This document shows positions 19,004-27,679 of a stretch of DNA of 64,000 bases, one piece after another. Location: contig JAFFZZ010000114.1 in assembly GCA_016933915.1 (NCBI GenBank), positions 34,384 through 98,383 of the forward strand, read 5' to 3'. Source of the DNA: Candidatus Babeliaceae bacterium. Lineage in GTDB: Bacteria > Babelota > Babeliae > Babelales > Babelaceae. Each line of letters begins with the position of its first letter. The first letter of the stretch is position 1. Below the pieces are notes generated by a model. It was not told the origin of the DNA. It searched no databases and was given only the letters and a program-made list of their open reading frames with translations. A program made the translations under genes and the position numbers.

Positions 19004-20131
19004 ATGCAAAAATTTTTGAAGTTACTAGGACTTTTATTCTCTTTCATATTCATTTTCCCCATCACCGCGGTCGAAAGCCCCAAAAAGAAACTCAAAGAAA
19101 TTGTAAATCATAATAAAATCTGCCGCGAACTAGAAGCATATTTAAGAGAGGTAAAAAAAAGAAACATAAAGGCTTACAAAAACCTGCTGAAAAATCACCT
19201 TGAAAAAGAATTGAAAATATCTGAACAAAAAGCTCTCTGGCTCATTCAAAGTTTCAAAGGATTGAAGACGCCGCCATCAACATACAAAGAATGTATCGAA
19301 AAATTCAAAAGGGAAGATTCCTTCCTTGGTTTAATTTTCCAAACACTTCACCAAACAGCTACCCAAATACATATAGATTCGCACCAGGATTGGCAAATAT
19401 ATGCCGCCGTTTTTGATCCCTTTTTTAGTGATCTTGCCCTATTAACTGGGAAAAAAAAGCAGCATAAGGATTCAATCGTAAAAATTTTTAAAAAAACATT
19501 TGAAACATACTGCACATTCAATAATTCATCCAAATTATCACTCGAAGAAATCGCCAAAAAAATTTTAGGAACAGATGGGGGCAAAGAGGTAAAAATTCCT
19601 TTATTTTTGTCGGCTTTAAATCAAATTATGCATAATTATCTTAAAGGGATAAATACCGAAGAAAACTATTTCAGATTTATATCATTAACAAACACTCCTG
19701 ATCAAAAAAGGAACGAAAAAACTGATTCGCCAAACATAAGCATAAAAGATTTGCAAAAAACACTTTCAATTGAAGACCTTAAAACATCGAATACCATTAA
19801 TCTCTTCGTTATCAAATGCTTTCTGGAATACTATAACAATTGCATGAAGAAGAGGCTTCTCGCCTCATCTGATGTGAAAAAAAACTTCTTCGATAAATTC
19901 TTGATACCAACCAGTAATTATGCCCACAAGGAAACAATCGAAAGCTACATGGAGAGCATATTTCTGGATTTATACCATGAATCCCCTGATAGCGTGCGAA
20001 ACAAAAAACGGGTAGCAGAACGTTTATATGAAGAAAGTGATTACCTTAAACGACAGTGTCAAGGCGACTTTGAAATAACTTTAAACAAGATTTCTTCTAA
20101 ACCGAAAAATTTAATATGTAGTTACATCTAG
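19004..20131 (+). CDS. Secreted helical protein of unknown function
   Basis: 375 aa, with a signal peptide (MQKFLKLLGLLFSFIFIFPITAVES) and a mature part very rich in Lys, Asn, Ile and Phe. The DNA is more AT-rich than the flanking housekeeping genes. Predicted mainly helical, with no motif I recognise. GTGGAGGAAAA precedes the ATG. Base composition and lack of recognisable relatives suggest a lineage-specific exported protein. Confidence 0.7.
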   Translation: MQKFLKLLGLLFSFIFIFPITAVESPKKKLKEIVNHNKICRELEAYLREVKKRNIKAYKNLLKNHLEKELKISEQKALWLIQSFKGLKTPPSTYKECIEKFKREDSFLGLIFQTLHQTATQIHIDSHQDWQIYAAVFDPFFSDLALLTGKKKQHKDSIVKIFKKTFETYCTFNNSSKLSLEEIAKKILGTDGGKEVKIPLFLSALNQIMHNYLKGINTEENYFRFISLTNTPDQKRNEKTDSPNISIKDLQKTLSIEDLKTSNTINLFVIKCFLEYYNNCMKKRLLASSDVKKNFFDKFLIPTSNYAHKETIESYMESIFLDLYHESPDSVRNKKRVAERLYEESDYLKRQCQGDFEITLNKISSKPKNLICSYI

Positions 20132-20195
20132 CGCTTTACAAACCCAGCCAAAATATTCACCATAGGAAAAGAGCATTTTGCGAAAGGGATGATAC

Positions 20196-20810
20196 ATGTC
20201 ACCGACATCAAAATCAGGTCGCCTGGAAGTCATTTGCGGACCAATGTTTTCAGGAAAGTCGGAAGAACTTATTCGACGACTCAGACGTTCTCAACTAGCA
20301 CGACAAAAAACACAAATTTTTAAACATAGCGCCGACAACCGTCGCACACTCGATCATGTCGCTTCACACTGCGGAGATCGAATCGCTGCCTGTGCTATAG
20401 CAGAGACTCAAACACTTGCTATGTTTCTTCTTGACGATACCGAAGTTATAGGCATTGATGAGGTACAATTCTTTGGCAACGATATTGTTTTGTTGATAGA
20501 CAAACTTGTCGACGAAGGGAAAAGGGTTATTGTCGCGGGACTTGATCTTGACTTTCGCGGCATTCCCTTTGGCAGTATCCCAACATTAATGGCACTCGCC
20601 GATGAAGTTATAAAACTCAAAGCTGTCTGCATGAAAACAGGTGCTGACGCGCACTATTCACAACGACTAGTAAGTGGACAACCTGCTCTACACACCGATC
20701 CGCTCGTCTTAATTGGCGCAGAAGAAAGCTATGAGGCTCGCTCACGAGCCACCTTTGAGATAGACAGAAAACCACTTGCTGAGTATCTAAAAAGGCACAA
20801 TTTTGAGTAA
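20196..20810 (+). CDS. tdk: Thymidine kinase (type II)
   Basis: 204 aa. P-loop GPMFSGKS (15-22), catalytic Glu89 in IGIDEVQFF, and the lasso region up to YEARS match bacterial/poxvirus-type TK. It phosphorylates thymidine to dTMP in nucleoside salvage. The structural zinc site looks degraded: the usual C-x2-C is C145-x2-T148 and the usual C-terminal C-x2-C is S183-x2-T186, so three of four ligands are missing. radA starts 8 bp before its stop codon. Confidence 0.95.
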   Translation: MSPTSKSGRLEVICGPMFSGKSEELIRRLRRSQLARQKTQIFKHSADNRRTLDHVASHCGDRIAACAIAETQTLAMFLLDDTEVIGIDEVQFFGNDIVLLIDKLVDEGKRVIVAGLDLDFRGIPFGSIPTLMALADEVIKLKAVCMKTGADAHYSQRLVSGQPALHTDPLVLIGAEESYEARSRATFEIDRKPLAEYLKRHNFE

Positions 20811-22140
20811 AACAACTTTTGTCTGTCTCTCATGTCAAGCCACTAGCAGCAAATGGTTTGGTTGTTGCCCTGTTTGTCATGAATGGAATACCATTGAAGA
20901 AGTCTCTGGTCGACAGCCTGGTATTACACGCCGAAAGCAGCACCTTAAACCGGTTCCTCTTCAACGGCTCAACGAATGCAAGATTGTTCCTCAAAAAAGG
21001 CTTGCGTCTGGTATCGGTGAATGGGACCGTGTTACCGGCGGCGGTATTGTATCCGGTTCTTTTTTAATGCTCACTGGAGACCCAGGCATTGGAAAATCGA
21101 CTCTTCTTCTTCACATTGCACATGAGCTCAGCAAAAAACATCGCATTTTTTATTTCTCATCAGAGGAGTCCCTTGAACAAGTAAAATTGCGTGCTGAAAG
21201 AATTAATTGCGTTAGCTCAACGCTTCTGTTTTCCGATCGCGCACAACTTGATGAAATTATTATTACTGCTGAGCATGAACATCCTGACATTATCATTATT
21301 GACTCAATCCAAAACTGTTACAGTTCAGAAAGTGAGACATTGCCGGGAAGCGTTGGACAACTCCGTGAAGCAGCATTTCGACTTATGCGTCTCGCAAAAG
21401 AAAACGGCATAGCGGTAATTTTAAGTGGCCATATCACCAAAGAAGGCTTGATGGCTGGGCCAAAAACTCTCGAACATATGGTTGATGCAGTCTTCTACCT
21501 ACAAGGCGAAGATCGCTGGCAAACGCGAATTCTTCGATCGGTCAAAAATCGTTTCGGCACCGTTAACGAAATTGGTTTTTTTGAGATGGAAACCAATGGT
21601 CTCCGTGAAATTACCAACATCAACAAATATCTTATCGATGAATGTAACTCAACATCAGGATCTATGCTCGCAAGCTCACTCGAAGGATCACGCCCTCTTT
21701 TACTCGAGCTACAGGCGCTTACTATTCCTACCCAATATGGAGTCGCTCAACGTGTTATCTCAGGTATTGATCCTAAACACGTCATTCTCGTCGCTGCAAT
21801 TCTTGAGAAATATCTGCACATTAAATTCAGTGCTCATGACATTTTTTTTAAAATAAGTGGGAGCCTCAAAATTAAGGGAGTACCACCAGATTTAGGAATT
21901 GCGCTTGCACTTCTTTCGAGCTTTTTCCAGCAACCGCTTCCCGCTAAATGCATCGCACTTGGCGAACTCAGTTTAACCGGTCAGGTTAAACCGATAAATG
22001 GAATAGGAATCCATACAAATGAGGCGGAAAAGTTCGGAATCCGCGAACTTTTCATCGCCTCAAACCAAAAAATTGCAAAATGTACAGCTCAACTACATCG
22101 TTTTAAACATGTTGGCGAACTACTCTCCCTTTTCAACTAA
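20803..22140 (+). CDS. radA: DNA repair protein RadA
   Basis: 445 aa, starting with TTG (an AAAAAGG lies 6-7 bp upstream inside tdk). N-terminal C4 zinc finger (CLSCQATSSKWFGCCPVC), RecA-like ATPase with Walker A GDPGIGKST, the RadA-specific KNRFG motif, and a C-terminal Lon-protease-like domain (GVPPDLGIALALLSS). RadA promotes branch migration during recombination. It overlaps tdk by 8 bp, implying coupling, and overlaps the convergent membrane-protein gene by 21 bp. Confidence 0.97.
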   Translation: MSKTTFVCLSCQATSSKWFGCCPVCHEWNTIEEVSGRQPGITRRKQHLKPVPLQRLNECKIVPQKRLASGIGEWDRVTGGGIVSGSFLMLTGDPGIGKSTLLLHIAHELSKKHRIFYFSSEESLEQVKLRAERINCVSSTLLFSDRAQLDEIIITAEHEHPDIIIIDSIQNCYSSESETLPGSVGQLREAAFRLMRLAKENGIAVILSGHITKEGLMAGPKTLEHMVDAVFYLQGEDRWQTRILRSVKNRFGTVNEIGFFEMETNGLREITNINKYLIDECNSTSGSMLASSLEGSRPLLLELQALTIPTQYGVAQRVISGIDPKHVILVAAILEKYLHIKFSAHDIFFKISGSLKIKGVPPDLGIALALLSSFFQQPLPAKCIALGELSLTGQVKPINGIGIHTNEAEKFGIRELFIASNQKIAKCTAQLHRFKHVGELLSLFN

Positions 22141-22839
22141 GGGTGCCGCAAACTGTTGTCGATAGCATGAGCCAATCCAGGCAAACGCAAATCCATCAAG
22201 CAATAATGTTCCCAAAGCAATTAACAAGTTAACAATGCCTGACGGATAGATAAAACCAAGCGCGAAACCACCCCAAATACCAAGCGAGAGAATAAAAAAC
22301 GAGGCCCACACAAGCATTGATGTCTTACGCCAACCTAAATGTAATGCTGCAACAATGCCTATTTTATGATCAACAATACAATAAGGCGTATAAAGCAACT
22401 TGCTCAACGCAGCAATTACAGTCAGAATCGCCACGAAATAAGCTATCCACGTCATAAGCGCAGCTCCCCGTGACAAATACCAGAGTACAACAATAGGGAG
22501 ATAGAAGAGTAGATACCAGAAGGAAAGAACAATTCCTGTGCCAAATTGATTGAAGAAAAGCCATCGTGAACGCCGACCATCTAAAAGATCAAACGTCAAC
22601 TCGTAAGGAATACGAATAATTCCCAAAAGCCAAATGCAGATAAAAACAAGGATAGCGGCGGAAAAGACAATCACGAACAATGAAGATGCGCCCATCCAAA
22701 GTGACACAATACCGAGCAGTAAAAACAATGCCAGGGGTGCAATAAGATTAACAACTACCCGAGAAATAGAACGCCACATAAAGGGGACAAACTTTCTTCC
22801 TGCCTGCGAAAACGCCTTTGTAAGAGAAACAGAAGTCAT
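22120..22839 (-). CDS. Multi-pass membrane protein (tandem paralogue 2)
   Basis: 239 aa, about six hydrophobic segments. Clearly paralogous to the gene 12 bp upstream: both begin with an amphipathic KAF..A....F-P-F-M/L-W-R-x-ISR-x-VNL segment, share a middle RSRW-x-FNQF/NHF loop and end with CYRQQ plus a short tail. AGAGAG precedes the ATG. It may form a heteromer with its neighbour. Function unknown. Confidence 0.8.
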   Translation of the reverse strand: MTSVSLTKAFSQAGRKFVPFMWRSISRVVVNLIAPLALFLLLGIVSLWMGASSLFVIVFSAAILVFICIWLLGIIRIPYELTFDLLDGRRSRWLFFNQFGTGIVLSFWYLLFYLPIVVLWYLSRGAALMTWIAYFVAILTVIAALSKLLYTPYCIVDHKIGIVAALHLGWRKTSMLVWASFFILSLGIWGGFALGFIYPSGIVNLLIALGTLLLDGFAFAWIGSCYRQQFAAPLVEKGE

Positions 22840-22851
22840 AACACTCTCTTA

Positions 22852-23610
22852 TCAAATTCGTTGTTCAGGTATAGGGTATTGTTGACGATAGCACGCTGCA
22901 AGCACCAAGAAAAAGAAGATGTTTATAATGGTAATCACCAGACGTATTACCGTAGAAGATAAGTAGAACGGCAAGATATAGGTACCAGACATCCATACAG
23001 CAGCAACAAACCATAGCGTCCACGGTATCGAGCGGATGCTTGAACCAATTGAAGCAAAAACACCCATCACCTTGTCAACCACAAAGAATGGAAAATAGAA
23101 GAAAAAGACAGAGATGCACAAAGCGACAATAGTTGACAACGCTAGCACTGTTTTAACAGACATCACAGAAGCAAAAACGGCAAAGAATATTTTCCAAATA
23201 AGCCCATACAATGCGCTTATAATTGCAGTTGCTGAAATAATACGAGCCCCCGGCTTAAAATGGTTCAAAAACCACCACCGTGATTCTTTTTTATCAAGAG
23301 CATTTAAGGCTAATTCATATTGCATGCGCGCTATACCCATCCCCCAAAAAAGCATGAAGAAAATATAAACAAGCAAAGCAACAAAGGTTGTTGTCGTAAT
23401 CTCTCGGGTGAGCAAGAAGGTTTTTAAAGCCCCCATTAACTCATCAGCAGAGGTAAAGCGCCCAACAGCAAGATAAATAATGCCAACAGTCAAAGCTCCC
23501 GGAAGCAACAGGTTAACAAATGCCCGCGAAATTGCCCGCCAAAGAAAACTAAAAAAATGAGTAAAAGCATGGGAAAATGCCTTTTTTAAAGAAATGGTTG
23601 ACCTAACCAT
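22852..23610 (-). CDS. Multi-pass membrane protein (tandem paralogue 1)
   Basis: 252 aa from the ATG at 23610, which has AAGGAG 7 bp upstream; a TTG two codons earlier sits too close to that SD. Hydrophobic helices alternate with short basic loops. The N-terminal motif FLWRAISRAFVNLL and C-terminal CYRQQYP match the downstream paralogue at equivalent positions. The two genes probably form one operon. Not related by eye to the membrane pair at 10.5-12 kb, although the two-paralogue layout is the same. Confidence 0.8.
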   Translation of the reverse strand: MVRSTISLKKAFSHAFTHFFSFLWRAISRAFVNLLLPGALTVGIIYLAVGRFTSADELMGALKTFLLTREITTTTFVALLVYIFFMLFWGMGIARMQYELALNALDKKESRWWFLNHFKPGARIISATAIISALYGLIWKIFFAVFASVMSVKTVLALSTIVALCISVFFFYFPFFVVDKVMGVFASIGSSIRSIPWTLWFVAAVWMSGTYILPFYLSSTVIRLVITIINIFFFLVLAACYRQQYPIPEQRI

Positions 23611-23764
23611 AAACAAGCTCCTTAATAAATAAAAAAATTCATATCAGCAGAGGAACAATATCACAAAAAAACGACCTTCAGCAAGCTGCCACCTAACCAA
23701 TTAAAAAAGAGTTTGTCTGTTTTGAGGTACTTTAAAATTTGGTAAAAAGAAAAGAAGGCTTTAA

Positions 23765-24709
23765 ATGAGAAAATTAATACTGATTATACTTCTCCTCATA
23801 GGAGCACATAAAAATGCTCGTGCTTGTGAAGGAAACTCATATGCAACACCATGTATTTTTTGTAAAAAACTGATTTTCGAAAAACCAATGATACTTCACC
23901 CGCCCTGCAATGACAACTATTGCTTAAGCTGTCAGAGATGTTTTGAATTGCTTGTCTTCAATAGGCAACGTCAAATTTCAATAGAAGAAGCGCTGTGGTG
24001 GAAAAAACAAATGAACATATTATCTTCTGAAAAAGCTATGTTCAAAAAAGCACACGTTCTCTCACAAAACATAGAAGAAAGTCAACAAGAATTCATCGAT
24101 CTACTCTCGCAATTTATCGGTCTCTCTCATAAAGAAAAAGATACTTTAGATGATAATCAAAACTTTATTTTAAAAAGCGAATTTGAACAAATTTTCTTTC
24201 AACACTCGAAAAATTTATCACGATTAACCAATCTTTTGTCGGATTTTAAAAAAAGTAATATATACAAGAATACAGATCTCTTTTTAAAGGAGAACGCACT
24301 TTTTCCTTTTGAAATGTGGTTCGTACAAGAAGAATGTTTCTGGGGATCACTCATAACACCATTAACAGAGCCTCCACACAAACATATATTTAAAAAACAC
24401 AAAAAGAATAGTTTAGCAAACAGCAAAAAGTTGAAATCTTTCATACACACTAAGAATACACAACAACTACTTTATTGGCTCACACCACTACTTGCCAAGC
24501 AAAAAGAAATTATGCATATGTTTTCAAATTTTTATCAAAATAGGCAAACCTACTGCCTTCAGCTTTACAAAACATATCGACTATTAAGATTACAGAAAAA
24601 ACTCAATGCTCATCCGATAATACAGGGAAACCGCCCCATTTTTTGTCGATGCGGCGCACTCTGTAACCCATACCAAATAGAAGCACCGCCACTCAAAAAA
24701 ACGGTGTAA
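23765..24709 (+). CDS. Secreted Cys-rich protein with RING-like N-terminal cluster
   Basis: 314 aa with a signal peptide ending near ARA-C21. Directly after it lies a metal-binding-like cluster: C30-x2-C33, H45-x2-C48, C53-x2-C56-x2-C59, with PCIFCKKLIFEK and YCLSCQRCFELL. The spacing recalls RING/U-box or zinc-ribbon folds but does not match a canonical C3HC4 exactly. The remaining 250 residues are helical and Lys-rich, ending with a second FCRCGALC cluster. RING-like domains in host-dependent bacteria are usually effectors acting on ubiquitin; here that is speculation. Confidence 0.65.
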   Translation: MRKLILIILLLIGAHKNARACEGNSYATPCIFCKKLIFEKPMILHPPCNDNYCLSCQRCFELLVFNRQRQISIEEALWWKKQMNILSSEKAMFKKAHVLSQNIEESQQEFIDLLSQFIGLSHKEKDTLDDNQNFILKSEFEQIFFQHSKNLSRLTNLLSDFKKSNIYKNTDLFLKENALFPFEMWFVQEECFWGSLITPLTEPPHKHIFKKHKKNSLANSKKLKSFIHTKNTQQLLYWLTPLLAKQKEIMHMFSNFYQNRQTYCLQLYKTYRLLRLQKKLNAHPIIQGNRPIFCRCGALCNPYQIEAPPLKKTV

Positions 24710-24740
24710 AAGAAGCATCTCTGATTAACACAACTCTTGA

Positions 24741-25487
24741 CTAGTTAAAAATGAACTCAATGTTTTTTGGTGCATTCTTTGCAACAACCTTAACCCTTTC
24801 CTTTAATATTTTATCGGAAACTATATCAATGTATAAAGACAGTTTTTCCATAGACACAACAAAAGCACTCTCTAGAGTCGTCTTATCACCCTCTGTTTCA
24901 AGGCAATAAATCTTCGTCTTTTTTGCCTCAGAATCCATTTTATCTTTATACCAATGGAGAAAGTCCAGAAACATTCTGACGCTACTACCAAGTTTTTTTA
25001 AATTACCACACTCATTATCTCCAATGAGGATATCAAAAAGATACATATAGTCATCAATTAAGGACCCCAATAAAACAGCCCCCTCTTTCCCTTTAAATTT
25101 ACCAGCTTCCGCCTTCTTTCTAAGTTTGTGCAGAGCAACATCTATGGCAGTATCGCCAGACTTATTTTCTATAAAAGGATTTAATTTCATGTCACAAACT
25201 AAAAAAGAACTCATACCGCCAGCACCACTCAATTTGTAAGAACCCCTACTGAGCACTGGGTAAAGCATGGTATTGCCCCTTTGATCACGCCATGTAATGT
25301 CAATACGGCCATTCTCATTGACAGCACCATTATCCAATTGTTTTTTTATTTTCTCTTGAACATAGCCAGGTAGAACAAGGTTTTCTCCAACGAAATACGG
25401 ATCCATAAGATTTTCATAGGCACCTTGTAACGGTTGAATTAAACCAAAAAACATTGTTAAGAAAATTAATTGAGCTATTTTATTCAC
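24741..25487 (-). CDS. Secreted ankyrin-like protein (paralogue A)
   Basis: 248 aa, starting with GTG next to GGGAAG. Signal peptide MNKIAQLIFLTMFFGLIQPLQG. Residues about 60-130 resemble two degenerate ankyrin repeats: WRDQRGNTMLYPVLSRG, then LNPFIENKSGDTAIDVALHKL. The same two blocks occur in the next gene upstream (WRDWDGNTLLYHAFKEG; LDPFIENK). Ankyrin proteins of intracellular bacteria often bind host proteins; no target can be inferred. Confidence 0.7.
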   Translation of the reverse strand: MNKIAQLIFLTMFFGLIQPLQGAYENLMDPYFVGENLVLPGYVQEKIKKQLDNGAVNENGRIDITWRDQRGNTMLYPVLSRGSYKLSGAGGMSSFLVCDMKLNPFIENKSGDTAIDVALHKLRKKAEAGKFKGKEGAVLLGSLIDDYMYLFDILIGDNECGNLKKLGSSVRMFLDFLHWYKDKMDSEAKKTKIYCLETEGDKTTLESAFVVSMEKLSLYIDIVSDKILKERVKVVAKNAPKNIEFIFN

Positions 25488-25578
25488 CTTCCCTTTTCCT
25501 TCTAAAAATATAATTATTTATGCAACAATTTTGGCAACAGTTCGCCACTTTTATCATTCTGGCAAAAGAACAACTTGA

Positions 25579-26277
25579 TTATTCGAAAAAGAATGCCAAA
25601 TCAGAGCATGGTTTTCTTAAATTACTCATCAAAATAAGATCTATTTTGCCTGTTAATTTCGGAATTTCTTTAAGATGCTCCACCCCCCTATCTTCAGGAA
25701 GACGTGGATTTTCACTATAATTTTCACGCACAAATAACCAAAAGTTTTTCAGATACCTTCTCAGCTGTTTCAACCTTTCTTCTTCCTTAATTATTATTTT
25801 TTCAACCAAACAGATAAATACGGCCATCATCTCATTGTATGTTCGATTTAAATTCAGAATTTCGAGGTCGGTTTTAAATCCGTTACGTAAACTTTTACCA
25901 AGATCCTCCAAAATCTTACTAAAAGCGTCCTTTTTTTTCTTATTTTCTATGAAAGGATCAAGCCTCGTTCGCATGATTAAAAAAGGTCCTAAAGAGAGTA
26001 CCCAGTTATATTCCCGCTTGAAGACACCTTCCTTGAACGCATGGTATAATAAAGTATTTCCATCCCAATCACGCCAACTTTCCATTATTTTTCCATGGGA
26101 TGACAATACTTCGTCCCCAAAACAAGCCTTTAGAATATATTGCACATCCCAAGGAAGGGGTTTATTATGTTTTGTTTCCAACAAATTATGCAACTGAACA
26201 GGCAAACAATGCATCCCATCAAGCTGAAAGAAAGTAAGAAAAACGACTAAAACTGCAGCTATTTGATTAAGACTCAC
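25579..26277 (-). CDS. Secreted ankyrin-like protein (paralogue B)
   Basis: 232 aa, GTG start. Hydrophobic signal segment (AAVLVVFLTFF), then a helical region and the shared WRDWDGNTLLYH / LDPFIENK blocks that identify it as a paralogue of the downstream gene; the C-terminal halves differ. The spacing of 91 bp suggests cotranscription. Its start lies close to the divergent pgeF gene. Ankyrin assignment is by eye and the repeats are degenerate. Confidence 0.65.
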   Translation of the reverse strand: MSLNQIAAVLVVFLTFFQLDGMHCLPVQLHNLLETKHNKPLPWDVQYILKACFGDEVLSSHGKIMESWRDWDGNTLLYHAFKEGVFKREYNWVLSLGPFLIMRTRLDPFIENKKKKDAFSKILEDLGKSLRNGFKTDLEILNLNRTYNEMMAVFICLVEKIIIKEEERLKQLRRYLKNFWLFVRENYSENPRLPEDRGVEHLKEIPKLTGKIDLILMSNLRKPCSDLAFFFE

Positions 26278-26360
26278 TCAGCACCCCACAAAGAATGTTT
26301 ATTTTTCATAAAATCAACTTCAATAGATTACCTCTTTCTTCTCTTTTTTCTAGAATAAAA

Positions 26361-27146
26361 ATGAGAGACATAAAAGACAATCCGGGAAATCCCCAGGTAA
26401 AAGGTATGTTCAGATTGAGCAAAAAAGATGGATTTATCTCGCTGTTTGGCGACAAAACAATTGCATGCAATCAACGCGATTTTCTCGACGCCAGATCAAT
26501 GGATGCACTTAGCAATCAAGAACCATTCAGTCGACTCAAAAAAGAACTTGGTGCTAAAGTGCTCATATTCCCCTATCAAAGACATGGGATCAACTCCCTC
26601 GATCTCCTTGACCACAATACACTCAAACAAGCGAAACAGAGACACTGTGAAGCTGATATCGTCATAACAACACTTCCTGGTATCGCAATAGGCGTCATGA
26701 CTGCCGATTGTCTTCCACTCATTTTTTACGATGGAACCGTTCCTGCAATTGCCGCTATCCATGCTGGATGGCGTGGATCAGTAAACAATATCGCACACTA
26801 CGCCGTTTCTCGTTTTTGCAAAGTCTGTAACACAAAACCATCTTCCATATCAGTCTTATTTGGTCCATCGGCAGGGGTACAATCATACTCTGTCGGAGAA
26901 GAAGTTATTGATGCTCTTGCACCAACCTCCTGGTACCCGCACGTCATTCATCAACGCAATGGTCCCACCTTTTTTGACCTTTCAAAACTAAATGAATTAC
27001 AACTCATAGAAACGGGAATCAACCCCGCACATATCGATCGATCACACCACATAGATACAATAAGCTCACCAAACCATTTTTCATACAGAAGGGATCGGGA
27101 TATGCCAGCACCTTATCGCCAGCTTACGGTCGCTATTTTTTTCTGA
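26361..27146 (+). CDS. pgeF: PgeF/YfiH purine nucleoside/peptidoglycan-editing protein
   Basis: About 261 aa. The multicopper-oxidase-like Cu-oxidase_4 fold is recognised by MTADCLPLIFYDG, AIHAGWRGSVNNI and the zinc-ligand histidines in QRHGINSLD and HAGW. Family members are purine nucleoside phosphorylase/adenosine deaminases, or edit peptidoglycan precursors by removing wrongly added L-Ser; the paralogue cannot be assigned. The start is uncertain: ATGs at 26295, 26361 and 26406 are possible and none has a good SD. The middle one was chosen because the first is only 17 bp from the divergent gene. Confidence 0.9.
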   Translation: MRDIKDNPGNPQVKGMFRLSKKDGFISLFGDKTIACNQRDFLDARSMDALSNQEPFSRLKKELGAKVLIFPYQRHGINSLDLLDHNTLKQAKQRHCEADIVITTLPGIAIGVMTADCLPLIFYDGTVPAIAAIHAGWRGSVNNIAHYAVSRFCKVCNTKPSSISVLFGPSAGVQSYSVGEEVIDALAPTSWYPHVIHQRNGPTFFDLSKLNELQLIETGINPAHIDRSHHIDTISSPNHFSYRRDRDMPAPYRQLTVAIFF

Positions 27147-27217
27147 CACCCTTTCGCCGATCTACATTCTACGCTATGCTAAAAAAAGGATTATCGTTTT
27201 GATCGGTTGGCTTAACC

Positions 27218-27679
27218 ATGAAAATTATTACGCAAAATAAAAAGGCACTTTTCGACTACACCGTCCTTGACACTGTTGAGGCAGGAATCGTACTGACTGG
27301 CGATGAAGTTAAGTCGCTACGCAAAGGACAAGCAAATCTAACGGGATCCTTTGTTGTTGTTCACAATGGCCAGCTTCAAATGATTAACGCGTACATCGCA
27401 CCCTATTCGCATGCCTTTCAAAAACCGAGCGAAGAGCTGAGCCGCCGCAACCGGCAGCTACTCCTGCACCGGCGCCAAATAAGCAGGCTCATCGGTGAAG
27501 TCTCACGTGGCGGTGTAACACTTGTTCCCCTCAAACTTTATTTTACTGACAAAGGATTGGTAAAAGTTGAAGTTGCTCTGTGCAAACATAAGAAAGCACA
27601 CCAGCGTCGGGAAGAATCTCGAGAACGTGACATAGAACGTGAAACACGTCGCGAACTGCGCGGAAAATACGACTATTAA
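27218..27679 (+). CDS. smpB: SsrA-binding protein SmpB
   Basis: 153 aa, normal length. Conserved blocks: NKKALFDY, TGDEVKSLRKGQANL, INAYIAPYS and the C-terminal LVKVEVALCKHKKAHQRREE. It binds tmRNA and directs it to stalled ribosomes. The ssrA gene itself is not in this window. Its stop abuts the end of the convergent secreted-protein gene with no gap. Confidence 0.98.
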   Translation: MKIITQNKKALFDYTVLDTVEAGIVLTGDEVKSLRKGQANLTGSFVVVHNGQLQMINAYIAPYSHAFQKPSEELSRRNRQLLLHRRQISRLIGEVSRGGVTLVPLKLYFTDKGLVKVEVALCKHKKAHQRREESRERDIERETRRELRGKYDY

